Position numbers and translations under genes: made by a program | Notes under the pieces: model-generated | What the model was told of the DNA's origin: nothing | Databases searched by the model: none | What the model saw: only the letters and a program-made list of their open reading frames with translations | In this document: one piece after another, positions 8,953 through 19,119 of the stretch | Position numbering within the stretch: position 1 is the stretch's first letter | Layout of the letters: every line of letters begins with the position of its first letter | Assembly (NCBI GenBank): GCA_965220715.1 | Contig: OZ244843.1 | Location: 806,001 to 870,000 of the forward strand | Direction: 5' to 3' | Source: Bin5 sp965220715 | Lineage (GTDB): Bacteria; Chloroflexota; Anaerolineae; Caldilineales; Caldilineaceae | Length of the DNA stretch: 64,000 bases

Positions 8953-10251
8953 TCAGGCCGACTCGCGCCCCCAAACCGTCAACAAGACAAACGCCGTGAG
9001 CGTACCGACGGCCGCCACCGGCCCCAGCCCCCATACGCCGAAGCGGGTATACATCCACGGGCCGGAAAAACCGCTGAGGGTGGAGCCCAGCAGATTGAGC
9101 GCCACCGAGAGGGAGATGAGCTTGCCGCGCCGGTCCGGAGCCTGTTCGCTGATGAGGGCGATGGCGCTGACGATCCCAAACTCGAACATGAAGCGCATCA
9201 GCACGAGGACGACGATGACCGGCAGCAAACCGACGTTGATAAACGGCAAAGAGACGTAGACCAGCAGCGATCCCAGCATGCCGGCCTGGACTGCCCGCTT
9301 CTTACCGATCCGATCGGTAATCAAGGAGACGAGCACACTGCCGCACAGATTCGCTGCGCCCTGCGCCAGGGCCACCAGACCCAAGGTTTCCGGAACCAGG
9401 CCGTATTCGGTTTGCAGCCAGGCGCCATGGGCAATGAGGATGTGGACCTGGCCGAAATCGAAGAGGGCATTGGCGCTGATGACGGCGAGGGCGGCGCGCC
9501 AGTTGGGGCCGAGATCAAAAAGGCTGGCGATAGTCTGCACACGAAGAGGGGGAAGGGATGCGAGAAGAGGAGTGAGAGAACGGCTCCTTACTCTCTTCGG
9601 GGCTACCTCTCGGCCACGATCGGCGCCACTCTCTTCGCGTGCGGATCCTGCCGTCGCTTCCGGCACAAATCCAAGCAGAACCCAGCCGGCGAGCATCGCC
9701 GTGCCCAGAACGATAAAGGGGCCCTGCCAGTTGAAACGGCCAAAAAGAAAGCCCATCAGCGGCAGACCGATGATGCCGGCCAATGCCCAGGAGTATTCCA
9801 GTGCGCCAATGCCGCGCGCGCGCTGGGCAAAGGGCAGTTGCGCGCTGATGTATGCCTGGCAGGTGGGCAAGAAGCCGGTCAGCCCCGCCCCCGAGACGAT
9901 CATGCCGGCCACGACGGACCAGATGCCGGCGCCGCTGCCCAGCAGAAACATGCCGGCTGCGCACAACAGTAGCGAGAGGCGCATGATGCGGCGATAGCCG
10001 TAGCGGTCGGCGGCGCTGCCAAACAGGGGCGCGCTCAACCCGGCGAGGCTGCGCAGACTGACAAGACGGCCCAGGAAGACTATGTCGAGGGCGAGCCACA
10101 GCGCAACGGTCTGCAGGAAGGGGTAGAAGAGTTGGGTCGTTGTATCGATCGCCAGGCGGGTGGCGATACAGGCCGCCAGGACATGGCGGAAGCGGGAGAA
10201 GCCCCGCGGCGCGTTTGCGCGTTCGTCCGCGCGCGGCTGCCGGTTACTCAC
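8953..10251 (-). CDS. MFS transporter, tandem copy 3 (GTG start)
   Basis: A 432-residue major facilitator. GTG at 10251 is chosen over the upstream ATG at 10317 because the protein then aligns end to end with the paralogues, and because GTGAGTAA overlaps the stop of the LolA-like gene by 8 nt, a classic coupling arrangement. The longer start would run through the LolA-like gene. The central loop has the degenerate heptad-encoded RSRSLTPLLASLPPLR. It is the first transporter of the repeated operon. Confidence 0.9.
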   Translation of the reverse strand: MSNRQPRADERANAPRGFSRFRHVLAACIATRLAIDTTTQLFYPFLQTVALWLALDIVFLGRLVSLRSLAGLSAPLFGSAADRYGYRRIMRLSLLLCAAGMFLLGSGAGIWSVVAGMIVSGAGLTGFLPTCQAYISAQLPFAQRARGIGALEYSWALAGIIGLPLMGFLFGRFNWQGPFIVLGTAMLAGWVLLGFVPEATAGSAREESGADRGREVAPKRVRSRSLTPLLASLPPLRVQTIASLFDLGPNWRAALAVISANALFDFGQVHILIAHGAWLQTEYGLVPETLGLVALAQGAANLCGSVLVSLITDRIGKKRAVQAGMLGSLLVYVSLPFINVGLLPVIVVLVLMRFMFEFGIVSAIALISEQAPDRRGKLISLSVALNLLGSTLSGFSGPWMYTRFGVWGLGPVAAVGTLTAFVLLTVWGRESA

Positions 10252-10945
10252 CGATTCGACGCACGGTCGCGCCCGGTGGAGGGAAAAAGACAAATGTTCG
10301 CGGATCGATCGCTTCATCGAATATGATGAAGTCGAAACGCATGCGGAAGCCGGTATCGCCTTCGATGGCCAGGGGATAGTAGGTACTCATGTCCAGCCAG
10401 ACGGTAAGCTGCTCGCCCGCCTCTGCAAGGGGGTTCTGCGCCGGCGGCAGCAGCATCTGCACCCGCAGCGCATTCCGACCGGCCACCGGCTCCTCGCCGA
10501 TGATCTGCAGATCACCGGTGCGCAGGGCGGCCAACACATCATCCGGCATTGTTTCCAGCAACGACGTGCCGTAGCGTGAACCTGCCGCGGGCCGCCCTTC
10601 TGTCCGTGCGGTAACGGTGGCGAGGTCCAGCAGCGGGTCGTACATCCAGGCTTCCTCTTTGTTGAAAATCATGATATAGACGGCCTTGCGATCCAGGCCC
10701 TCCAGTTCCGTCTCCGCGCGCAGATGACCGGGGCGCTGCACCCACAGTTCGTACTCGATCATCTGGTCATCTTTCCCCAGCTGAAGCCGTCCCTGGACGG
10801 TCTGCAGCTGGTCGAGTCGGGCCGCGGCCTCATCCGGCAGGTCGTCGGCATTTGGGGCGCGGGTGGTGAAGAAGAGGATAGCCATCACGACACCGACCGC
10901 GAGGGCCAGTCCGACAGCAGTTGCGGCGATCCGTTTGCGATTCAT
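10244..10945 (-). CDS. LolA-like membrane-anchored protein
   Basis: A 233-residue protein resembling outer-membrane lipoprotein carrier/sorting proteins (LolA/RseB fold): an N-terminal anchor helix (about residues 8-26), then a beta-rich domain ending in TFVFFPPPGATVRR. ATG 10945 (MNRKRI) is preferred to ATG 10990 because the extra 15 residues are encoded by intergenic-type heptad sequence. It heads the MFS/GH operon and its stop overlaps the GTG of MFS3. There is no lipobox Cys after the helix, so it is probably held by the helix itself. The role is unknown; it may be an extracytoplasmic lipid or ligand-binding domain. Confidence 0.75.
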   Translation of the reverse strand: MNRKRIAATAVGLALAVGVVMAILFFTTRAPNADDLPDEAAARLDQLQTVQGRLQLGKDDQMIEYELWVQRPGHLRAETELEGLDRKAVYIMIFNKEEAWMYDPLLDLATVTARTEGRPAAGSRYGTSLLETMPDDVLAALRTGDLQIIGEEPVAGRNALRVQMLLPPAQNPLAEAGEQLTVWLDMSTYYPLAIEGDTGFRMRFDFIIFDEAIDPRTFVFFPPPGATVRRIGE

Positions 10946-11026
10946 CTGGTAGTTTTTGGTTCTTGGCCTTTGGTTTTCAGTGGACGCCACGCCTTTTAGG
11001 TCTCAGCGCGATCTGAAATTGGCGGT

Positions 11027-11491
11027 TCATCGATTTCGACACAGGTTTAGATTGTTCAGGAGTCTTGCATGGACGCTTGTGAAATCCTTGCGCTCATTCG
11101 TCGAATACACTTTGCCTCGCGGTCTATCGATCAGACGTTTATTTCCGAAATCTTCATGCAAATCTTTGTCGTTTGAGTACAGGAGGCGCGCGCCGGTGAT
11201 CTGGGCCAATGCGATTACATGTGTGTCGTTGGAGTGGCATCTCCCCTCCTCGTTGAGTTCCTTCTCCCTTTCGTCCACTGTGTCTATTGCCTCTTGGCGG
11301 ACTTTCCCGGCAAGAATCGCCTGTTGTATCCACTTCTGGGCATTCCCATAGTTGAGTTCGGCAAGAAGCTTTCTACTAACTACAAGGCGAAGAGAGCCTG
11401 AATCGAGCCTTTCGAAAAACCTCTCACCAGCTTTGGGTCGATTGTCGCCAAAGATTTCGTGGGAGACGTTTACGTCAACAATCGCGCACAT
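11027..11491 (-). CDS. PIN-domain ribonuclease
   Basis: A 154-residue PIN-fold protein. Acidic residues at the expected places are D6 (IVDVNV), E45 (LLAELNY), D89 (SNDTHVIALA) and D108/D110 (YSNDKDL). PIN domains use these to bind Mg2+ and cut RNA. The ATG lies 3 nt after the stop of the AAA ATPase gene, so the two are translationally coupled. No separate small antitoxin precedes it; the ATPase may be the partner. The pairing suggests a two-gene defence or toxin module (inference). Confidence 0.82.
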   Translation of the reverse strand: MCAIVDVNVSHEIFGDNRPKAGERFFERLDSGSLRLVVSRKLLAELNYGNAQKWIQQAILAGKVRQEAIDTVDEREKELNEEGRCHSNDTHVIALAQITGARLLYSNDKDLHEDFGNKRLIDRPRGKVYSTNERKDFTSVHARLLNNLNLCRNR

Positions 11492-11494
11492 TTC

Positions 11495-12856
11495 CTATAA
11501 CCCCAATGACCGCGTCGTTTCTTCCATGAAGAAGCGGCGGTAGCTGTCGGGCGCGTTCAAAACGTTGCCCTCTCCGTCAATTCCCAGTGAATGGATATGC
11601 ACATCCAAATCGTTCCGTTCAAAGAAGAGGATCGACACATCTTCGGGCTTCAACGCGCTGACTCCGTCGCGGACGTCCATACGCACGCGATCGATCAGAT
11701 GATCACTGTGCGTCTCAACGATAATTTGGCGCTCCCTGCTTGCAATCTGACAGAACAAACCGCCTAGGGCAGCCTGCGCGCTAGGGTGGAGGTGTACTTC
11801 CGGTTGCTGCAAGAGGAACAGAGGCGGCGCGTCCGGCCGCAACAACTCGGTTATCACCAAAAGCGCCTGGCTGACACCGTAGCCGACGTCTATGAGATTG
11901 CGTAAAGGACCCTTTATCTTGCTTCCAAGTTTTCTGACCTGAATCTGAAATGGTTCACTATCTCTATGCCCCAGCCGTTTAATGGAGATTTCATCAAACA
12001 GGCCGGCTTCCCTGCCAAATTTCTCAAGTTGCTTCTTGAGTTCAGTCCACTTCTCCCCCCGCTGAGAAAGCACGTCTGCGAGATACATCGGCACATAGTC
12101 CCCTTCGGGGTCCCGGGTGGGACGAGATGGATCATAGGTGCGACGCGGCTTGGAGCGCACTGGCGCGCTGGCGAATGGACGCACTCCGGAGTACGAAAGA
12201 TCAAACCAGGGAAATTCTCGGAGTATCTTGTCGTCTTCAGAACTAAATGAAGGAGAGCCATCCAGCGGTTCAAATTCCGGGTCTCCTTCCTGGTTTTCCC
12301 CGGAAATTGACGATCTGCTAAAGTGAAAATGCGGGGGAATCATATGATCTTGAAGTGAGTATCGTATTCCTCTACTCACCCTCTTTTCCCAACTCCCCCT
12401 GTGTGTCTCAACTCTGAGAACATAGATATGGTTTTCTTCGATGTCTTCCTCGAAGTGGTCCTCCATCCGAGTGTCGCCCAAAGCAAATCGCCTTCCAACA
12501 GGGACCGGACTTGCGCCATCTTTACCGAATGTTACGTCGAATTCTTGAGATAAAGGCTTACTTGTCCCCTTCTGTAAATTCGGTCTCATCGTACTGAATC
12601 CCGCAACGAAGGTTTCGGCTCTGCCACCCCGCCCGCCTCGGAAGTGAGCGATTTCGTCGAAACTGCCAAGATCATACGGGTCTTCTTTGAAGTCCGGGGT
12701 CCTGTAGTCGTTGGCGAACTCCCAAAGGGCGCGAATTATGGCCAGGAAGGAGGTCTTGCCCGTGCTGTTCTCGCCCACCAGGAGTGTGAGCGGCGCTAAA
12801 CGGGCCGTCTGATCTTCCCGGAAGCAGCGGTAGTCTCTCAATCTGATTTCATCCAT
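11495..12856 (-). CDS. AAA ATPase, DUF3696/AAA_15 type
   Basis: A 453-residue ABC/SMC-like ATPase. Walker A is GENSTGKT (residues 28-35). LLQQPEVHLHP is the signature-plus-Walker B region in the form typical of DUF3696-type proteins, with Gln before PE where Asp-Glu is more common. ETHSDHLIDR is the switch/H region. The C-terminal HIHSLGIDGEGNVLNAPDSY stretch also fits that family. There is no TOPRIM domain, so it is not a complete OLD nuclease. ATG 12856 with AAAGGAAAC upstream is preferred to 12907. It forms a tight operon with the downstream PIN nuclease. Likely a sensor or energy module of a defence pair. Confidence 0.85.
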   Translation of the reverse strand: MDEIRLRDYRCFREDQTARLAPLTLLVGENSTGKTSFLAIIRALWEFANDYRTPDFKEDPYDLGSFDEIAHFRGGRGGRAETFVAGFSTMRPNLQKGTSKPLSQEFDVTFGKDGASPVPVGRRFALGDTRMEDHFEEDIEENHIYVLRVETHRGSWEKRVSRGIRYSLQDHMIPPHFHFSRSSISGENQEGDPEFEPLDGSPSFSSEDDKILREFPWFDLSYSGVRPFASAPVRSKPRRTYDPSRPTRDPEGDYVPMYLADVLSQRGEKWTELKKQLEKFGREAGLFDEISIKRLGHRDSEPFQIQVRKLGSKIKGPLRNLIDVGYGVSQALLVITELLRPDAPPLFLLQQPEVHLHPSAQAALGGLFCQIASRERQIIVETHSDHLIDRVRMDVRDGVSALKPEDVSILFFERNDLDVHIHSLGIDGEGNVLNAPDSYRRFFMEETTRSLGL

Positions 12857-12952
12857 GACAGTTTCCTTTCGCAAGACGATCGCATTGCCGTGTCGGACCG
12901 TCTGCAAAGGCAGCTCCCAAGGGGCCGCTAACTCCGCGATTATATCATCGCG

Positions 12953-13849
12953 CTACCGGGTTCGCTCCATGAAGGCGTGCAGCGCGGGCAGCATCCGGTC
13001 AGGAGCTTCTTCGGCCAGGAAGTGTCCGCAATCCTTGAACTCGTGCGCTTCGAAGTCGGCCAACTCGGCCTTCCACCGGTTGAGCTCCTTCTCGCGAAAG
13101 GCGATGTCTTTGAATCCCCAGAATATGAGCGCCGGTTTCGCGGTGAACGCAGCGCGATCATCCCAGAGCGACTGCAGCCAGTCGGTAGCGCCGACGATGT
13201 GCCCTGGAAACGCGGCACAGGCGGAACGCGCTTCCGGCGTCGGTTGTGCATTGCGATAATGCGTCATCACCTCCGGTGTCAGGGCATCCTTCTGGGCGAC
13301 AGCCATTGGCAGCACTTTGTTCACGAAAAAATTGCGGCGTTTGATAAGGTATTGCCCGAGCCAACTCGACATGAAGAAGCTGAACATAATATAGTGCGGG
13401 TCGCGCGCGACCGGCCAGCACCAGGTGTTCGTAATGACGATCCGTTTGACCCGATCCGGATGCTTGCGCGCGAAGTCCAGACCAATCGGCCCGCCCCAAT
13501 CCACCAGGTATAGGGTCAGGTCCTGCACGTCGAGATGGTCGAGCAAAGCGGCGACCGCATCCGCATGGGCTTCGGGTCGATAGTCGGCGGGCTGGTGGCT
13601 GCGAGATGACAGGCCGAAACCGATATGGTCGGGGGCGATACATCGGAACCGGGACCGCAGATCCCTGACCAGATGCCGAAACTCGAAAGACCAGGTGGGA
13701 TTGCCATGCAGGAAAACAATCGGCTCTCCCGCGCCTTCGTCTATGAAGTGCATCTCATGGCCGGATGGCGTGGTGAAGAAATTGCTTTCAAAGGGGAAAA
13801 TCTCGTCTGATACCCACGCGGGGCGCGCGGGGGCCATCCGCTGATTCAT
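12953..13849 (-). CDS. Alpha/beta hydrolase, haloalkane dehalogenase-like
   Basis: A 298-residue alpha/beta hydrolase. The oxyanion/halide motif HGNPTW is at residues 49-54. The nucleophile elbow reads VDWGG with Asp117 followed by Trp118, the dehalogenase pattern rather than the Ser of esterases. D248 (WGFKD) and H276 (CGHFLAEE) complete a plausible triad. Cytoplasmic, with no signal peptide. It could release halide from haloalkanes, though many homologues are untested. It stands 33 nt downstream of FtsK on the same strand and may be read through from it. Confidence 0.85.
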   Translation of the reverse strand: MNQRMAPARPAWVSDEIFPFESNFFTTPSGHEMHFIDEGAGEPIVFLHGNPTWSFEFRHLVRDLRSRFRCIAPDHIGFGLSSRSHQPADYRPEAHADAVAALLDHLDVQDLTLYLVDWGGPIGLDFARKHPDRVKRIVITNTWCWPVARDPHYIMFSFFMSSWLGQYLIKRRNFFVNKVLPMAVAQKDALTPEVMTHYRNAQPTPEARSACAAFPGHIVGATDWLQSLWDDRAAFTAKPALIFWGFKDIAFREKELNRWKAELADFEAHEFKDCGHFLAEEAPDRMLPALHAFMERTR

Positions 13850-13882
13850 TGGAAGTTCTCCTGCCGTGAATTGGACGTAGCG

Positions 13883-16513
13883 TCACATCCAGATGCGGGG
13901 CGGGGCGTCGTCGTCCTTAGGCGGCGGCAACTCGGCCTGCTCGTTGTCGACAGTCCCATCGTTATGCTCGAGGGTTGAGGACGGGGAAGTGAGAAGCGGG
14001 GGAGTTTCTCCCTCTCCTCTCTCCGGGTCATTCTCTCCCGCGGTCTGGAGATAGACCTCTCGCCCCTGGCTTCGGCCCCGATCCGGCCCCAGAATATCGG
14101 CGGCTTCGAGCTGCTCCACCAGGCGGCTGGCGCGGTTGTAGCCGACCCGAAGCTTGCGCTGTAAGATCGTCACCGAGCCGCGACCGGCTTCGGACACGAC
14201 CTGTACGGCCTCGTCGAAAAGCTCATCGCGGGTGTCGTCGGCCTGCTTCTGATCACGCAGGTGGGTCTGCTCATCATCCGGTTCGAGGAGCGAGAGAGAT
14301 TCACTCTCGCTTTTCTGGAGGGCGCCCTCTGGGGCAGGCAGTCCCCGATCTTCTATGGGTGAGGAGTGAGGAGTGAGGAGTGGGTACTGTTCGCTTTCTG
14401 CTCGCCCCTGTGTACCATTTTCCTGATCCTGGATGTAGGTTTCCAGCTTGTGGAAGTTTTGCCAATACCGGACGATGCGGTTGGTCTCCGGATCGTCCAA
14501 AAACGCGCCCTGCAGCCGCTCCAGCTTGCTTGCATCGGGCGCCATAAACAGCATGTCGCCCCGTCCCAGCAGATTTTCGGCGCCGGGCACATCCAGCACC
14601 ACCCGGCTGTCTATCTGGCTGGTCACGGCGAAGGCGATGCGGGCGGGGAAATTGGCTTTGATCAGGCCGGTGATGACATCGACCGACGGGCGCTGGGTCG
14701 CGATGATCAGATGGATGCCGACGGCGCGGGCCATCTGCGCCAAGCGGATCACGTGCTTCTCGACCTCTTCCGGCGCGGCCATCATCAGGTCGGCCATCTC
14801 GTCGATGATGACGACGATATAGGGCAGGATCTCCTCGCCCATTTTACGCAGATAGGCGTTAAAGCGTTCCAGATCGCGTGCGCCGGCCTTGTTGAGGAGT
14901 TGGTAGCGCCGTTCCATCTCCTTGACGCACCAGAACAGCACGCCTGAGGCGCGGTCCACGTCGGTTACCACCGGGCTGAGAAGATGGGGCGTGCCGTTGT
15001 AGACGGTCAGTTCGACCATCTTCGGATCGATCATCAGCAGGCGCAGGGTTTCAGGCGTGTGGGTCAACAGCAGACAGCCGACGATCGAATTTATACAGAC
15101 GGACTTGCCGGTTCCGGTGGCGCCTGCGATCAGCAGATGGGGCATCCGCGTCAAGTCGGTGATCACCGCCTTGCCCCGCACGTCCTCGCCCAAAGCGATC
15201 GCCAGGCGGCCCCTGGCCTGAACGGTTTCGAACTCCTCGCTCTCCATCAACTCCTTCAGGCCGACATTGTTGCTTTCCGTATTCGGCACTTCGATGCCGA
15301 CGTAGCTTGTGCCCGGAATCGGGGCCTCGATCCGCACGTTGCGGGCGGCGAGCGCCAGGGCCAGATCGTTTGTCAGGCTGGCGATTTTGCTGACCTTCAC
15401 CTTGGTGCGCTTGATCTCTCCGCGCACCGTTCGCTCAATATAGCCTGGGCGAATCAGATATTGGGTGACGGTGGGGCCGGCGTTGACCCCTTCAAAATCA
15501 GCGGGGACGCCAAACAGCGACAGGGTCTCCTCCAGCAGCTGGCCCCGGTAGCGTATCAGGTCGTCGCTATCGATCGACCGATCCCAGAAGTCCAACATAT
15601 CGCTTAGTTGTGGAAGTTCCCACGTCGGTTCAGCTTTCCCGTTTCTGTTTTTCAGGTGTCTGTCGGCGCCGACCACCGACGGCTGACTATCAGAATCGAC
15701 AAGCTCGTCCGCCTGCGTCTGCGGCGCATCAGCGGCCGCGTTGCCGCCGTGCGCAAGGGGGGAGAGTGACGAGGAATGAGGAAGGGTTGTCTCGCGCCAC
15801 TTTTCTTTTGCTTCAGTCCCGGGTCGGAAGAGCCTCTTGTGTGGTTCTTCTCGCCACATCTCTTGCAGAGTATCCCAGATATCCTGAGTCAGGGCGCCGC
15901 CTGCAGCCCGGAGAGCATCCCACAGCCGGCGGCCGGTGAGCAGCGTCAGCCCCGACAGGGCGATGAGAAGGATAACCGCCCACGCGCCCCAGGCGGGCAG
16001 CCCATTCGCCAGCGTATTGGCGAAGAAGAGACCGAGCGCGCCGCCGGCTCCCCCGTCGAGGACGCGCGCCGCGCGGGTCATGGGCGGCAGCAACAGTGTA
16101 ATGGCAGCAATGTACGCCAGAAATATCAGGAGCAGGCCGGTCGGAATCCGCCAGGGCAGAATGGGCAGTTCGCTGCCCGACTGACGCTGGTCGCGGGGCG
16201 GGGAGGTGCGGCGGCTTCGCCCTGACGCGGTGCGCCGGTCTGGCCCGTCGATGGCGCGCAAGACCATCCACAGGCCGAGGAAGCCGGTCAGCAGGGGCAC
16301 ACCGGCCACGCCATCACCGGTGGCAAAGCGCAGCAGATCGATCCACAGCCCTGTGACACTGCCGCGCGAGCCGGTGAGCAGGCTCAGCAGCGTAAAGACC
16401 GAAATTAGCACGAGGCTGAGGCCGACAATTTCCACGCGGGCGATGACTGCCAACCCGTCCGAGAGTTGTTTCAGCGCGGTTGTTTTTTTCTTTGTACGCC
16501 GTTTGGCTACCAT
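13883..16513 (-). CDS. ftsK: DNA translocase FtsK/SpoIIIE
   Basis: An 876-residue septal DNA pump that moves chromosome ends across the division plane. N-terminus: about four membrane helices (residues ~20-190). Middle: alpha/beta motor with the Walker A GATGTGKSV and Walker B-type VVIIDEMADLMM. C-terminus: winged-helix gamma domain (SVTILQRKLRVGYNRASRLV) that reads KOPS-like sites. ATG 16513 (MVAKRR) is preferred to 16561. Three linkers are filled with heptad-encoded low-complexity sequence: LPHSSSLSP (near 15770), YPLLTPHSSP (near 14370), and PPLLTSPSS between the gamma domain and the C-terminal tail (near 13990). These lie outside the catalytic core. Confidence 0.96.
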   Translation of the reverse strand: MVAKRRTKKKTTALKQLSDGLAVIARVEIVGLSLVLISVFTLLSLLTGSRGSVTGLWIDLLRFATGDGVAGVPLLTGFLGLWMVLRAIDGPDRRTASGRSRRTSPPRDQRQSGSELPILPWRIPTGLLLIFLAYIAAITLLLPPMTRAARVLDGGAGGALGLFFANTLANGLPAWGAWAVILLIALSGLTLLTGRRLWDALRAAGGALTQDIWDTLQEMWREEPHKRLFRPGTEAKEKWRETTLPHSSSLSPLAHGGNAAADAPQTQADELVDSDSQPSVVGADRHLKNRNGKAEPTWELPQLSDMLDFWDRSIDSDDLIRYRGQLLEETLSLFGVPADFEGVNAGPTVTQYLIRPGYIERTVRGEIKRTKVKVSKIASLTNDLALALAARNVRIEAPIPGTSYVGIEVPNTESNNVGLKELMESEEFETVQARGRLAIALGEDVRGKAVITDLTRMPHLLIAGATGTGKSVCINSIVGCLLLTHTPETLRLLMIDPKMVELTVYNGTPHLLSPVVTDVDRASGVLFWCVKEMERRYQLLNKAGARDLERFNAYLRKMGEEILPYIVVIIDEMADLMMAAPEEVEKHVIRLAQMARAVGIHLIIATQRPSVDVITGLIKANFPARIAFAVTSQIDSRVVLDVPGAENLLGRGDMLFMAPDASKLERLQGAFLDDPETNRIVRYWQNFHKLETYIQDQENGTQGRAESEQYPLLTPHSSPIEDRGLPAPEGALQKSESESLSLLEPDDEQTHLRDQKQADDTRDELFDEAVQVVSEAGRGSVTILQRKLRVGYNRASRLVEQLEAADILGPDRGRSQGREVYLQTAGENDPERGEGETPPLLTSPSSTLEHNDGTVDNEQAELPPPKDDDAPPRIWM
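14355..14386 (-). repeat. Heptanucleotide array inside ftsK
   Basis: Four 7-nt units (CCCACTC, CTCACTC, CTCACTC, CTCACCC on the coding strand) encode LLTPHSSP between the motor and the gamma domain. Related, more degenerate arrays in the same gene lie at about 13968-14035 and 15755-15785. Confidence 0.75.
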
Positions 16514-16625
16514 ATCAGTATAAGTGGCTCGTGGCTCGTGGTGGGCAACCGCACTGGACACTGGCCGCCGAAAATCAAAAAGTTCCTTATATTATACGCG
16601 AGGAAAGAACAAACGTTCCTGACTC

Positions 16626-16654
16626 AGTATACCAACGAATTCAAATTTCACCAA
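16626..16654 (-). promoter_or_regulatory. Candidate sigma-70 promoter for ftsK
   Basis: Read on the minus strand: TTGGTG (16649-16654), 17-nt spacer, TATACT (16626-16631), about 113 nt upstream of the ftsK ATG. A second TATAAT lies nearer the gene but has no good -35. The remainder of 16514-16843 is A/T-rich and holds no gene. Confidence 0.5.
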
Positions 16655-16843
16655 TCAGTTTTTAATGTGAATGGCCTTTGAAACCATTACGTTTCGTCCG
16701 CGTTACACAATCGGAAGGTGGGCGTCTTTCCTTCGCTGGAGGGCATCTTCTGGCCACGGGATGTCGAAGAAAGCTGGCTTTAGTGTGACGGCGCCTTCTT
16801 TTCCAAGACGGCCGGTCGCTGAATACCGGCTACAGGCCGCCGC

Positions 16844-18571
<1,728 letters not shown>

Positions 18572-19089
18572 TCGATTTCTCCTTTATCAGGGGGTCCCAG
18601 GAGGCGCGCCAGGCTTTTCGTCTGCACTGCCTTGCGGTCTCCAGGGATTTCGTCTAACACAAAAACGCCGGGCAGCGGTAGCTCCCAGCGTAAGTAGGGA
18701 CTTTCTTTTCTGCAAGAATTCAACATATGCGCATAATGCGAGAAGGGAGTGAAGAGGAGAGAGTTCCTCTCATCTCGCACTTTTCTTATTGGTCCGCGGC
18801 CAACTGTTCCAGCACCTGGAATCAGCGGCGACCAAACTCACCCTTCCAGTTCAATCATTCCGTGTCATTGTACCCGCGACTGTTGCGCTTGTCTACTTTC
18901 ATCGTTGGGGTTGTGACGCAGGATGGGGGAGACACGGGCAGGAGTGAGCGCGCAGGCGCGCTGGGCTGCGTCGGCTTGCGAGGGAACACGTGGTATATCT
19001 CGGAATGCCCGCGAGAGTCGCTGCCAGTGCCCGGTTCTTCACATGCCCGTTGCCAAGTGGGCGAGAATGTGGTTGGCTGCGGCCCAAAG
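18572..19089. other. Intergenic spacer without a gene
   Basis: Between RNase J and the first glutamine synthetase gene. At 18736-18776 it holds a degenerate GA-rich heptad array (GAGAAGG GAGTGAA GAGGAGA units). No convincing promoter or small ORF was found. Confidence 0.5.
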
Positions 19090-19119
19090 CCGCCAGTGTC
19101 TCGTACACGCCACTGGCGG
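19090..19119 (-). terminator. Terminator-like hairpin after glutamine synthetase 1
   Basis: Perfect 9-bp stem (CCGCCAGTG/CACTGGCGG) with a 12-nt loop, starting at the base immediately after the stop codon. It is followed by CTTTGGG rather than a true U-run, so termination strength is uncertain. Confidence 0.45.

Larger units (their letters stand above)
3271..10290 (-). repeat. Tandem duplication of an MFS-GH32 operon unit
   Basis: In minus-strand order: LolA-like gene, MFS3, GH copy 2, vestigial LolA end, MFS2, GH copy 1, vestigial LolA end, MFS1. Each unit begins with the last ~50 nt of the LolA-like gene and is about 2.8 kb long; the third unit has lost its GH gene. GH copies are far more alike than MFS copies, which suggests recent gene conversion of the GH part. 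Confidence 0.85.

Noticed and set aside
10251..10317. Longer start for the third MFS gene
   Set aside because: Would lie wholly within the LolA-like gene; GTG 10251 gives end-to-end alignment with the paralogues and an 8-nt coupling overlap.
14355..14386. Short regular repeats considered as a CRISPR array
   Set aside because: Unit is 7 nt without spacers; it is a tandem heptad array inside ftsK.
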